From contig OY743176.1 in assembly GCA_963555705.1 (NCBI GenBank), forward strand, positions 59,780,040 to 59,844,039: a DNA stretch of 64,000 bases, in the 5' to 3' direction. A program made the translations under genes and the position numbers. Source of the stretch: Ligustrum vulgare. Lineage: Eukaryota; Streptophyta; Magnoliopsida; Lamiales; Oleaceae. The notes under the pieces were generated by a model. That model worked only from the letters and a program-made list of their open reading frames with translations. It was not told where the DNA came from and made no database searches. Positions 24,253 through 35,724 of this stretch are shown in pieces (the stretch's first letter is position 1; the number at the start of each line of letters is the position of its first letter).

Positions 24253-25910
24253 CACTACAAAAAAATGGGCTCCAGCGACCAACGATAAATGGTTTGTAAA
24301 GTTTTTGGTACGTTAATAGTGGAATAATTTTTTAGTGCTCTGTTGCGACAAATATATCGTCGTTGATACATATTATCAGTAACCACACATTCTATTGGTT
24401 ACTAAAAAATTTTCCAGGGAAATGGACGAAAATTTCCCGTATAAAAATATATTACATCGACAACCATTTGGTCTCTGTTGTCATATATTAGTGACCAATA
24501 GGTGGTTGGTCGCTAACTAAATTAGAGGAAAATTTTTGGCAAATTTTATAATGTTTCAGCGACCAACCATCGTGATCGCTGAAATTTTAAATTTGACAGG
24601 GACCACAAGTTTGGTCCCTATTGTTATATTTAGCGACCAACATTTGGTTGGTCGATAAAATAATTGAAGTGAAAATTTTTGCTATTTTTATGATGTTTCA
24701 GCGATCAACCATTGTTGTCTCTGAAAGTTTAAATCTGACAGTGACCACAAGTGTGGTCCCTGTTGTTATATATTAGCAACATTAGCAACAAACATTTTGT
24801 TTGTCGCTAAAACAATTGGAGGAAAATTTTTCATTATTTTTATGATGTTTCAGCGACCAATAATTGGTCCCTATTGTCATATATTAGTGACCAATAGCTA
24901 GTTGGTCGCTAAAATAATTTTGGGAAAGTTTTTGGCGATTTTTATGATGTTCCACGACCAACCATCGTGGTCCCTGGAGGTTTAAATTTGATTGGGACCA
25001 CAAGTTTAGTCCCTGTTGTTATATATTAGAGACCAACATTTGGTTGGTCGCTAAAATAATTGGAGGAAAATTTCTCGCTATTTTTATGATTTTCAGCGAC
25101 CAACTATCATGGTCGTTGGAAGTTTAAATCTCACAGTGGCCAACATATGGTCCCTGTTATCATATATTAGCAATCAACAGTAGGTTGGTCGCAAAAACAA
25201 TTGAAGGAAAAATTTTGTTGATTTTTATGATGTTTCAACGACCAACCATTGTGGTAGCTACAAATTTAAATCTTACATGGACCAAAAGTTTGGTCCCTGT
25301 TGTTATATATTAACAACCAAATAAAGGTTAATTGCAAAAACAATTGGAGAGAAAATTTTCAAGATTTTAAGATGTTTTGGCGACCAACCATCATGGTCGT
25401 TGTAAATTTAAGTCTTACAGGAACTACACTTTTGGTCCCTATTGTTATATATTAGAGAACAACATTTGTTTGATCGCTAAAACAATTTGAGGGATTTTTT
25501 GCTCGATTTTTATGATATTTCAGCGATCAACCATAGTGCTTGCGGGAATTTTAGATCTTACAAGGGCCAAAAGTTTGGTCCATGTTGTCATATATTAGCG
25601 ACCAAACCTAATATTGGTGGCAAAAACAATTGGTGGGAAAAAAATTCTAGATTTTTAAGTTGTATCAGCGACTAACCACCGTTGTCACTGCAAGTGTAAA
25701 TCATACATGGACTAGACATTTGGTCCTTGTTGTTATATATTATCAACCAACTAAAGGTTGGTCGCAAAAATAATTGGAGGGAAAATTTTCTAGATTTTTT
25801 AAGTTGTTTCAGGGACCAATCATTGTGGTCGCTATTATTGTAAATCATACAGGGACTACACATTTGGTCGCTGCTGTTATATTTTAGTGACCAACTAAGG
25901 TTTTTCCCAG
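24253..25910. mobile_element. one-ended CACTA fragment made of about ten 145-bp tandem repeats
   Basis: It begins CACTACAAAAAAATGGGC, a typical CACTA terminus. It continues as an array with a period near 145 bp; the phrase TTTCAGCGACCAACCAT or a variant recurs near 24557, 24697, 24850, 25090, 25226, 25375, 25518, 25662 and 25805. Each unit holds AGCGACCAAC and its reverse complement GTTGGTCGCT about 80-90 bp apart, so every unit can pair with itself or its neighbours. No opposite terminus was found before 26130, so the element looks truncated. No coding capacity. The right boundary is approximate. Confidence 0.75.
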
Positions 25911-26129
25911 AGTTTAATAGGATGACAATGAATATGGACGAGTTTATGACACTCATCCCTGCTCCCCATCTAGTCAAGAATATTTTCAAGGCTGCATGGA
26001 AATAAAACCCTAATTTATCGCCCGTTTAATAATTTATTAATTTTAATATTTTCTTTATTTTTAAATTTAGTTATGAACTAAAATAACGACACAATAAAAT
26101 AAGCAAAAAGCTTCCGGGTGAAATCAAAA

Positions 26130-26534
26130 AATATGGGGCAGGAAATCATGTGGAGCCACTAAACATTGGAAATAGACCTCAAGTCAATTTGGCGGACCTA
26201 TAGTCAATTTTCGGAGAATATACCCCATGTGACTCAAGAGTCTATTTGGGTCTACTTGCCTAGATCAATGAAAGATGGGGTATAACGATCATCCAACTGA
26301 CTTAAATAATCCATCAATTAAAATTGATTATTTGAAGATTAGAGACTCCTCATAATAGTTTTGGAGAAAAAATGAGTTAAATAACATTAACCCCTACTTA
26401 CACAAGTGTATAGTCAAATTTGGATATAAATCGAAGATCTCATGTTTCACACTTCAGGGTCTAACGATCAACCAAATGATCTAAGACATTGATAAATAAT
26501 TTTCAAATGACTTAAGTCATCCAACGGGTGCATT
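26130..26534. repeat. tandem repeat (about 350 bp), unit 1, interrupted by the second CACTA element
   Basis: A diverged unit sharing ACTTACACAAGTNTA, GATCTCATGTT, GGTCTAACGATCAACC and CATCCAACGGGTGCATTC with the units at 30282-31045. The junction word CCAACGGGTGCATTC ends here at the transposon and recurs at 30615 and, varied, at 30964 (349-bp period). Nothing was recognised in the preceding stretch 25911-26130. Confidence 0.8.
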
Positions 26535-27222
26535 CACTACAACAAAAATGTCTAGTAGTGACATATTTTTTGCTACGTGTGATGCAAGTGTCACAATTTT
26601 GGTGACACTTAAAAGCATAACTAAATATTGTGATGGTTTGAAGTGTCGCAAATAATTTTATTTATACAAAAATAATTAAAAATATAGTTTATTTACAATT
26701 TAGTGACACTTAAAATCTTTACTATATCTTTTGAGGGTTCCAAGCGTCACAAATATTTATATCCATACAATAAATAATTAAAAAAATAATTTATTTATAA
26801 TTTAGTGACATTTAAAATCCTCACTATCCAAATCCTCACTGTTCAAACGTCACAATTTTTTCCAATTTCATTGAAGCTCCAAATTGTCCCTCCCATCGCA
26901 AATTTGTATTGGGTTCAAATTCTTCAATACTTTCTTCAAATTACACCAGATTGCTCAAAAATTTCTGCACAAAAAGTGTCGGTTCGGTAAAGAATCGATG
27001 CCTTCTCTCCCATCGCAATTTCTCTCCAAATTTGAGAACACCTTCATCAACTTCTTCCAGATCTACATTTTTCTCTCCAAATCGGTGCTAGCCTTCTAAA
27101 GAGTTGCAGGAGAAATCATGGCGTTATGATAAAGCCAGTGTCAAACCCCCCACTTCCTTCAGATCTCTTCACATAAAATTTGATTTTTGTCTTCGTTGTG
27201 ATGCTGTTTCGATTTTATGTAG

Positions 27223-27608
27223 GGTTATGCTTGTCGGATGGGGAGGTAACAATAGCTTAACACTTACTGGTGGTGTCATTGCAAATCTCGAGTGAGTTTT
27301 CTATATTTGAGTAAGTCGCATAAAACTTTAATTGTGGTGTTTTTATAATATGATAATCCAGGATTTGGGAAATTAATATTTAGAAATTAATTAGGATTTA
27401 AACAAAGATTTACCCTTTGATGAATGCGAATATATGGCAAAAATCTGACTTATGAGTTATTGAATATTGGCAGAGGGATTCATGGGCTACAAAGGACAAG
27501 GTGCAGGAAGCCAATTATTTTTGTTGTCTTAACCAAACATCCTCAGTTAGAGTTGGGTCTTTCAATGGAGAAGAAATTTATGCTCCATTCAAGAGCCTAC
27601 TCCCAATG
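27223..27608 (+). pseudogene. captured fragment of myo-inositol-3-phosphate synthase (MIPS) gene, two exons and intron
   Basis: Exon A (27223-27291), after a TTTATGTAG splice acceptor, encodes [21 protein letters not shown], the NAD-binding glycine-rich start of MIPS. It ends at a GTGAGT donor. A 182-bp intron follows, ending GGCAG. Exon B (27474-27608) encodes [15 protein letters not shown], then [20 protein letters not shown], and ends at a GTATCC donor. MIPS converts glucose-6-phosphate to inositol-3-phosphate in the cytosol. Here a base is missing in what should be ATT TCA TGG, shifting the frame, and the rest of the roughly 510-residue enzyme is absent. The retained intron shows DNA-level capture by the CACTA element, not a processed copy. 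Confidence 0.85.
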
Positions 27609-27726
27609 GTATCCTATGTTTTATTTTATTGGTTCTTTTTTAAGTATAATATATATTTTATTCTTCCTTCTTTTGATTGATTCTATTTGGGATTGAGAAT
27701 TAGGGGTTAAAAACTCATCGTTAAGC

Positions 27727-27795
27727 ATGTTCAAGAGTTCTCAAACTGGAATTGGAATCAACTATGGAAGCATAGGAAAAGTTAGTGCATCTATA
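27727..27795 (+). pseudogene. possible second captured fragment, GH17 glucanase-like N-terminus
   Basis: A short frame from ATG at 27727 reads MFKSSQTGIGINYGSIGKVS. The GIGINYG word is typical of the mature N-terminus of plant glucan endo-1,3-beta-glucosidases. The match is only about ten residues and could be chance. Confidence 0.22.
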
Positions 27796-28122
27796 ATGTA
27801 TTCATTTTGTTAAAGGGTCAGTAATTATGGAAGTATATCAGTCACTTTGGAAACTAAGCACTTGCAGTTTTATAATGACAAAATTTAATTTACACAATTT
27901 CCCAAACAATTTTTTAACCAACCATATTTTCTCTCTCCAATTACACAATTTCCCAAACTAATTTTTAACCCTACATCTTACCTAGAAAATACAAATAAAT
28001 CCAACACAAAAATTAATTTCATAATTGTTGTCTACCGACCAGAGCCTAAAAAGGGAAAAGGAAAGGAAAAGAGAGGAGGAGGAGGCACAGAAGAGGCAGA
28101 GGTGGAGCCGAGGAAAAACAAT

Positions 28123-28589
28123 TAGGAATGACAATGGGTCGGAGGTGGGTCGGGGACGACCCACCCCGAACCCGATATGGCCGAACCCCGCCCCGCGATT
28201 GTTCGTGGGGCGGGTCGCGGTCCCGCCCCGCCAAATGACCCGATTTTTTTTTTTTAAAATTGATAATAAAACTTTAGGTGAAAAACGTAGGAGTCGAACT
28301 AGTTAGAGTTTTTAAGTTTAAACTTTAAACATAATATGTATATTTGAAGGGAAAAAAAATAATAAACATGTGGTATAGTGGTTATGTATTCTCATACCCT
28401 TAAATTTCACCAAGGTTCAATTCTTCTAAACCTCATTAAATTTATTTTTAGTTTCTCATTCCCAAAAAAAAAAAATATATATTCTCTGGTCACGGGTCGG
28501 GGCGGGGCGCCCCGAACCCGCCTCGCTTCGGGGTGGGTCGTTTCGGGTCCTCTGAGTTTCGGGTCGTTCGAATTTTTTTGCCATCCCTA
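28123..28589. mobile_element. hAT-type MITE nested in CACTA 2
   Basis: 467 bp. The left end TAGGAATGACAATGGGTCGG and right end (reverse complement TAGGGATGGCAA) form short inverted repeats. They are flanked by a perfect 8-bp duplication AAAACAAT (28115-28122 and 28590-28597), the hAT signature. Both ends are very GC-rich (GGGGCGGGTCGCGG type words) while the centre is AT-rich. No transposase. Confidence 0.92.
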
Positions 28590-29383
28590 AAAACAATAGA
28601 TGTCTTTCTCAAACATGGATCCCTATGGAATGCAGGAAGAATTCAGTTATGAACTTAAAGGATGCCTGTGTTTCATGTATTCTAGTTCAATTATGCCAAC
28701 AATCTTTTAGCTGCTAGTGTATCTTAAAGTAAATCAATGTGTGCTTTAGTATGACTGTATTCATTTTTGGAGTTATTCTACCTGTTCATATAATCGATAG
28801 TGATATTCAGTGGGTATATTTTAGGCAATGTTTCGTGAATAGGTTACATGGAATGGTCACAGCAAAGCAAAATAAATTAAGATAAGCTTACATGGTGTGC
28901 TTGGTCCTTCGTTGTCATTTTTTTTTTTTTTTAAATTTCAGTCACTGTTCAAGCATACTTCACACTTCAATGATTGTTATACGGGACAACAAAACATGGA
29001 AGTATTCCTGATTAAAGTTATGTTTTTGGACTTTTGCTTGCAGGCTGCAGCTCATTTGAATAATTAACTAGAGACCTACCTCCCAAAAAATGCAGCTTCC
29101 TCAAAGCATGTATTGTTGTAGGTATGATGCTTTCTCTTGTATTTTACTGGATGTAATGCTAAAATCTCATTTTGTGGTTATGTTTCCAAAGTTTGTTGTA
29201 TTTTGAATTTTATGGGGACTAAAGCATGCATAAATCAAGAAGTTATGAATGAGAATATATAAGAATTATTATGCTAATATATAGCTTGGAAAAATCTCCC
29301 TTATTATGCTAATTTGATTCAATTTTTATTTTGATGGAATACATAAGAATTATAGCTACTTATTATTATTTATTATTTTTCAG

Positions 29384-29455
29384 GATTCTTGTGGTTTGAA
29401 TGAGAATGATGTACACAATACTTCACCACCCAATGAAAGTGGTGCTAATGATTGA
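29384..29455 (+). other. exon-like tail inside CACTA 2
   Basis: After a TTATTTTTCAG acceptor, an open segment reads DSCGLNENDVHNTSPPNESG and ends with TGA at 29453-29455. It looks like the last exon of a transposase-related or captured gene. No family assigned. Confidence 0.3.
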
Positions 29456-29825
29456 GAGGAAGAGGAAGAATGTAATCATTTTGAGGTTTAGCTAAGTGAA
29501 ATCTTTAGATTATGTTTAAGAATATAATTTTTATTGTTTTAAATATTATGTAGATGTTCGGTATATTGTGATACTTGAACAATTAAAATTTTCTTTTATT
29601 AATGATTTGTTAATCATGTTTTTGTGTAGCATGGAACATATGGTGCAAGATTTTCTGTGGTAGCATATTAATTATGTATGTTGGTGAGATTTTGTGTAGA
29701 TTATCATGAATTTTTATTGTGAATTGGTGATGTATTCTAGATAATTTATGCTATATTGTGGATGGTTTAATTTAATGGTCAACAATAATTTTTTTTTATT
29801 TAAAACATGTATATGTATATATATG

Positions 29826-29831
<6 letters not shown>

Positions 29832-29889
<58 letters not shown>
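29832..29889. repeat. TA dinucleotide microsatellite
   Basis: An uninterrupted TA run of about 58 bp inside CACTA 2, preceded by ATGTATATG variants. Confidence 0.95.
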
Positions 29890-29894
<5 letters not shown>

Positions 29895-30281
29895 ATCTCA
29901 CTAAACGCATAAGAAAAAATAGTGACATTTTATATGCTCAAAACAGTGTGATATTTGGAGGTCTTATTAAAGTGCATTTAATAGTCCATGTAATAGTGAC
30001 ATTTGAAAGCGTCATTATAGCACAATTAATTCACTAATGCGCAATTAATATTGTTGCGTTTGTAAGCGTCACAATTTATTAGTGACGCTTTCAAATGTCA
30101 GAATATTTAGTGACATTGGAAAGCGTCACAAATTTTAGCTACGCCAACAAGCGTCACAATTTATTTTCTGACACTCGAGATATACACACTTCTTCAAGCC
30201 GTCACAAATTTTTTTTGTGACATTTATAACTCTCACAATATTAATAAATAATTGTCACTACTGGATTCTTTTTTTGTAGTG

Positions 30282-31045
30282 ATTCAAAAGTGTTTGGATC
30301 ATGAGAAGATGAAATAGACCCACATTGACCCTATGGTCTATTTGACTAGCTTTGGCTTGAAATGGCTTGTGTTTCTATTTTGAGATGTGCCGATTAGGTA
30401 ATAATAGGGTATTTCATACTAAAAATTTATTATTTTTATATTAAATACTCCTCAAAATAGTTTTGGAGGTGAAACGAGTTGAATCGCAACGACCCGTACT
30501 TACACAAGTATAAAGTCAAATTTGAATATACCTCGAAGATCCACGCTGTGGGGTCTAACTATAAAAAAAATGATCTAAGATGTTGATAAATAGTCCCCAA
30601 ATGGCTTAAGTCATCCAACGGGTGCATTCAAGAGTATTTGGGTCTTGATAAGGTTAAATAAATCCACATAGACCATGCAGTCTATTTGACTAGCTTGACC
30701 TCGAAATTGCTCGTTTTCTCTTTTGATATGTGCCAGCAGGTAATAATAGTGTATTTCATTCTAAACATTGATTATTTTTAGATCTGAGATTCTACAGAAT
30801 AGTTTTCGAGACGAAATGAGTTAAATCGCAGTAACCCCTATTTACACAATTGTAAAGTCCATTTTGGATATACCTCGAAGATCTCATGTTCCACACGTGG
30901 GGTCTAACGATCAACCAAATGATCTAAGACCTCGATAAATAGTTTCCAAATAGCTTAAGTCATCCAACGAGTGCACTCGAGGGTGTTTAGGTCGTGAGAA
31001 GGTCAAATAGACCCATATAGACCTATGGTCTATTTGTATAGCGTG
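30282..31045. repeat. tandem repeat (about 350 bp), rest of unit 1 plus units 2 and 3
   Basis: Units repeat GACCCACATTGACC / CTATGGTCTATTTGACTAG / GGTAATAATAG / TCCTCAAAATAGTTTTGGAG / GGTCTAAC / CATCCAACGGGTGCATTC. Unit junctions lie near 30629 and 30978; a truncated further unit ends near 31045. The first bases continue the unit cut by CACTA 2. Confidence 0.82.
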
Positions 31046-31827
31046 GCATCCACTTGACGAATCTCACCCTTTGCGTAGTCGAAGTTGCAGACTGCATCCC
31101 TGAGCCGCCATCGGTATCCCGATATTCATGCAGTCATCGTTCATCTCGGTATCCTGCCATTCTTCTTCTCTTCTCACTCTATCAAGTATTTTATTTTTTG
31201 TCCATCAATTTCTATCATTATTTCCACTGGTATGTATTGATTTTGTGGATCCTTATCATTTTTGCTAGTTTTATCCTCTTAATTTATTGATTTTTTTCTG
31301 AATGAGACTTGGTTAAATTTTTTGTATTTAATAGAACGAACTAATCGATGAGCAAAATAAAATAAAATTCTCTTGTTTGAATGTGGTGGGGAATCCAGCT
31401 GTTATTCTGCTCCGATTATCCCACCTTTGAAAGAGTAAAGAGTTCCTTGTACCTCTTTCCTATATTCTCCTAATTCTCTAGATGAAGGAAAATATGGACT
31501 TTCTAGGTTTGAAGAATTATTTTGCATCCTGTATTTGGTCCAGTTTCATGGGTTATAACTTGTACATGATGGGATATGAAGACTTCCCTTGTTTAGGGTG
31601 AAAAGTAGGAGAGAGAAAAGATAAAGAGTAAGATGTATGTAAACCATATATGTCAAAAAAAGGTAAATATGCTTGCATTCTATTCTTCCCTCAAACTATG
31701 GAGGGATTTGAGGTGAAGAGATGAAAATATTAATGGGATTTCAGTAAAATTATAAAATAGAAAAGGTAGGAAATATGTATCAGCTGGTCAATTAAATGAT
31801 CTGTTTGTTAGGGATTTTGTTGAGGTC
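31046..31827. other. unassigned DNA between the tandem repeat and the copia element
   Basis: A short GC-richer stretch (31050-31180) is followed by AT-rich DNA. No convincing gene or element end. Confidence 0.4.
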
Positions 31828-31832
31828 CAATG

Positions 31833-32403
31833 TGTTGGGAAAAATCAAATTTCACACCCCAAATCAACCAACGCAATGGAAACACAAAATAACTGGATAA
31901 AAGAGAAAGCAGATAATTTAACGTGGTTCAACTGAATGTTGACAATCACGGGAAAAGAACACTTTTATTGATAAGAAAAATAAATCACTCGTTGCAATAT
32001 TTTTCTCACTCTCACAACTTCTCCCAATACGAAGAAAGAACAACATAAGAGATTTTCTTACATTCTCTAAACTCTTGCACACTCTCTCACATAATAGGTA
32101 CACTGTCCTTTTTCTCTCTCTTACTGACCCTCATAGCTGCAAACAAGTTGGCTTTCCTTTTTTCGTCGCATCTCTTCATCAATTAGCAACCGTATATATA
32201 ATAATAATCATTTCAAAAACTTACCTAATTGCAATCGAACTTTCTTAATTATTTTCCAAATATAGTAATACCAATAATATTCTTTTCCTTTTCTACTTGG
32301 TATTATATATATAAAGAAAATACTCTTTATTTAATTTGACCACTTTTACTTTTCTTGTCAAACAAGGATTCTATATTCCACAATTTTTTTGTCAAACCCA
32401 ACA
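31833..32403 (-). repeat. 3' LTR of the copia remnant
   Basis: 571 bp, intact at both ends (plus-strand TGTTGGGAAAAAT ... TTTTGTCAAACCCAACA). It serves as the reference for recognising the pieces of the broken right LTR. Confidence 0.88.
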
Positions 32404-32654
32404 ATCTCCAACCTGACCCAAAATTTTAATAAGTATGAACAAGATTCAAAGATTCATGAAACGTCACCTTTATTTTTGATATCTTTGAACTACTTTCTTC
32501 AACCTGCAGGTCATTAGCCACAGATCCCATCTTGGCTACTTCACGAACTTTAGTAATAGTGCAAGACTCTCCGCGGTGCGACTCCAATTTGGAAGTTCAA
32601 CCTTAATTTTCTTCCCTGATAGCCTTTACGAATTACCAACATTTTCACCTCTAA

Positions 32655-33818
32655 TTATTGGTACATAATTTTCTTCACAATCATCACACCACCTCTAGCA
32701 GAATATTCATAACCCAATGTATCTAATGCTTCCAACGATATTAAACTTCGCTTCAATTTTGGGACATGCAAAACACCTATTATTTGTCTCACCACTCCAT
32801 CAAACATCTTTACCTTCATAGTACCCGAACTCTTAACTACGAGTTTTTGATTATTAGCCACAAAAACATGACGTATCACATGACTTATAATTTTCAAACC
32901 AATCTCTATTTGGACACATTGATAAAAGCATCAAGAATCTAGAAACCAATCACTAACTAGACTCTCATCAATATTAGCAACACATAAAGCATCCTTAGCG
33001 TCATAATTTTCCTCCACCACATTTGTAGAGTCTAAATTCTCTGAATCTTCTTTATCTTTCCTCTTCGATTCCAGATATTTCATCAATTCTTCACAATCCC
33101 TTCTAATGTGCCCCTTCTTGTGATAGGGATAGCACTCCATGTCTCTCCTTAAATGAGATTGAGAACGATCCCTTTTATCATAATTTCTTCCTCGCGATTC
33201 ACCACTACCATACCTATTATCAGAATTGGTTAACAAAATCTGATCACAATTCCCATTACCACTTGGCTTCTTCATGTTGCCTGTCTTTAACAAAGTAGTC
33301 GAACCTCGTTCACTGTCAAAGTAGACTTACCAACTAACAATGATGTCACCAACATCTCATATGATTTGGGCAAGGAAGAAAATAAAATAATCGCCTCATC
33401 TTCATCCTCAATCTTAACATCCACATTCAACAACTCTTTCACGCATTTATTAAACTTATTCAAGTGGTCCCTAACATCAATAACATAATCCATCTTCAAC
33501 TCATATAATTGTTTCTTAAAATGATGCATATTACTTAGGGACTTAGACATATATAAATCTTTTAGCATTTTCCATAAACTAGAAGCAGATTTCTCGCTTA
33601 GAACACTATATATTATCTTAGATGCAAGAGACAATCTGATTGTACTGGCTATCTTTGCTTTAAGTTATTCCCAATCTGCATATTTCATCGCTTTCGGCCT
33701 TTTACCCTACAAAGATAAAGTTCCTGTTGCACGAGAACATCTTCAACTGTACTTTCCAAATATTAAAATTATTCGTTCCGTCAAATCGCTCCACCTCAAA
33801 CTTGGAACCTGTCATCAT
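32655..33818 (-). pseudogene. degenerate copia gag with start of the protease/pre-integrase region
   Basis: The minus-strand frame opens MMTGSKFEVERFDGTNNFNI at 33818, the usual copia gag start. The UBN2/Retrotran_gag_2 core follows (33634-33287), with LKDLYMSKSLSNMHHFKKQL and LLNVDVKIEDEDEAIILFSS. Then comes a basic segment with zinc knuckle CYPYHKKGHIRRDC (second Cys changed to Tyr) and DWFLDS, the residue run before the protease active site. A last piece (32897-32655) matches the gag-pre-integrase region (MKVKMFDGVVRQIIGVLHVP). Stops and frame changes separate the parts, and pol is deleted after this point. Confidence 0.86.
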
Positions 33819-33849
33819 CTTCGAAATGATCCCGGAGTTCGAACCTTGA

Positions 33850-33861
33850 GCTCTAATACCA
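33850..33861 (-). promoter_or_regulatory. primer-binding site of the copia remnant
   Basis: Minus-strand TGGTATTAGAGC directly after the 5' LTR; one base differs from the initiator-Met consensus TGGTATCAGAGC. Confidence 0.8.
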
Positions 33862-34420
33862 CTGTTGGGAAAAATCAAATTTCCTATTCCAAATCAACCA
33901 ACGCAGTGGAAACACAAAAACACAAAATAACTGGACAAAAGATAAAACAAAGAATTTAACGTAGCTCAACTGACTGTTGACAACTACATGAGAAGAACAC
34001 ATTTATTGATAAGAAAAATAAATCACTCGTTACAATATTTTTCTCACTCTCACAACTTCTACCAACACAAAGAAAGAACAACAAATGGGATTTTCAATAT
34101 CACATATATGTCTCACATTTCTTTCAACACATAATCATTTCAAAATCTTTCTAATTCCACAAATCTCATATTCTCATAATATTTCACAGTAATCACGTAA
34201 TTGGGCAAATAAATCACATAATCACGTTTAATGTAATTATATAAAAAATTATCAATATTTGAAAATAAATAAGTTTTTCCACTCATAGTCTATGTACGTG
34301 CAAACTAAATCGGCTAATAAGTTGTCCCAATCAATTCGTTACCTCCTGAAATTGATGTAATATCTAAATCAACAACTAACCATATCAGCTAACTAAATAT
34401 AATGTGATATTAAAATATAA

Positions 34421-34629
34421 GCCCCTGTTCTCTTTGCTGTTTTGAGGTCGTTTTCTGTTTTTATTTTCGAAAACGCTAAAAACGTGTTCTCTTTACCATT
34501 TTCGAAAACGCATTTTGGAAAACAAAAAAAAAATTTGTACACAAAACGGAAAACGCCCGAAACATCGTTTTGGGCGTTTTGTGTGTATTTCGACAAAAAA
34601 TGTCCAAAACACGGAAAACGCGTTTTGGG

Positions 34630-34663
<34 letters not shown>

Positions 34664-35174
34664 AGAATTATCCTAACTTGGAACTTAGTTTAAATAAAAT
34701 TTTATTGAATTCAATATCAACATTACAAAAAAAAATTAAATGAAAATTCTTATTGTTATATTTCAAAAAATGCAATGATAAATGGACTCTGGTGGTTTTG
34801 AAAGAACTTGCATTTTCTGGATTTTAATATAAGTAGAGCTTTCTCAAGTCCCGAACCTGATCAAGTTGTGTTAATATAGACTCTTAATGCTCACATTAGT
34901 GTGTTGCATGTAACCATATTTTTAGTGTATTGTGAAAGGAAATTTGAGTTGGAGTTAGTAGTATTCTGCAAGCAAATTAATTAAAAATAGTTTAAATAGT
35001 GTTCTGCAAAATTTCAAACAGAACGTGTTTTCCAGCTTTTCATTTTCAAAAACAGTTTTCAGAAATGACAAACCAAACGCGTTTTCAGCAAATTTGAAAA
35101 CAAAAATGAAAACACAAAACACAAAACATTTTCGAAAATGAAAATACAAAATAAAATACAAACAGAACGCCACC
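34421..35174. mobile_element. PIF/Harbinger-like MITE
   Basis: 754 bp with 3-bp flanks TAA (34418-34420 and 35175-35177). The imperfect inverted ends are GCCCCTGTTCTCTTTGCTGT and, from the right, GGTGGCGTTCTGTTTGTATT. Near each end are several copies of TTTTCGAAAACG / GAAAACGCGTTTTGG in opposing orientation, so the element can fold on itself. It contains a 31-T run (34632-34662). Superfamily assignment rests on the TSD size and general end sequence. Confidence 0.55.
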
Positions 35175-35724
35175 TAATCTTTTCATTTTTTGGCAAATCC
35201 TTTTGATAAAATTGAATTTAAATCAATAATCTAACAATCCTAAATTTGACATAACTTTGCAGTAAATAAATTATCACTTACCTTTCAAAATCGAATAATA
35301 AAAGTTTAATAATATAACCTACTAATTTCTAAACCATGCTATCGACGTCGCCTATTTTTCTCTCTGTCTAGGCTCAATCTCCGTCCGTTTGTGTATCTAT
35401 GTATTGTGAAGAGAAACAATTGAATTGATATATATGAAATATATCACCACTTGACTTGCCTAAATTGTCTTATTTTCCTTTTTTATATATAAGCTTGACA
35501 TAATTGACCGAAGAGTAAAAGTTGGCTGACAAATACATTACGTGTGGGCTAAACCTTTTTAAAATAATGGCAAAAACTTACCTAATTACAATTGAACTCT
35601 CTTAATTATTTTTCAAATATAATAATACAAATAGTATTCTTTCCTTTTCTACTTGGTATTATATATATAAAGAAAATACTCCTAATTTAATTTGACCACT
35701 TTTCCTCTTGTCAAACAAGGATTC

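Larger units (their letters stand above)
26535..30281. mobile_element. CACTA transposon 2 (3747 bp), gene-capturing, non-autonomous
   Basis: The left end CACTACAACAAAAATG...AGTAGTGACA and the right end (reverse complement CACTACAAAAAAAGAA...AGTAGTGACA) form a terminal inverted repeat of about 28 bp with mismatches. TSD is ATT (26532-26534 and 30282-30284). The subterminal regions (26550-26830 and 29920-30260) are crowded with GTGACACTT / GTGTCAC / AGCGTCAC words in both orientations. The interior holds a captured myo-inositol-3-phosphate synthase fragment, a hAT MITE, an exon-like tail and a TA microsatellite. No transposase domain is seen. Two neighbouring repeat units without the insertion serve as empty sites. 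Confidence 0.92.

Noticed and set aside
24253..25910. A CRISPR-like repeat-spacer array
   Set aside because: Period near 145 bp with diverged repeats throughout, no short constant repeat and spacers; plant nuclear context and a CACTA terminus explain it.
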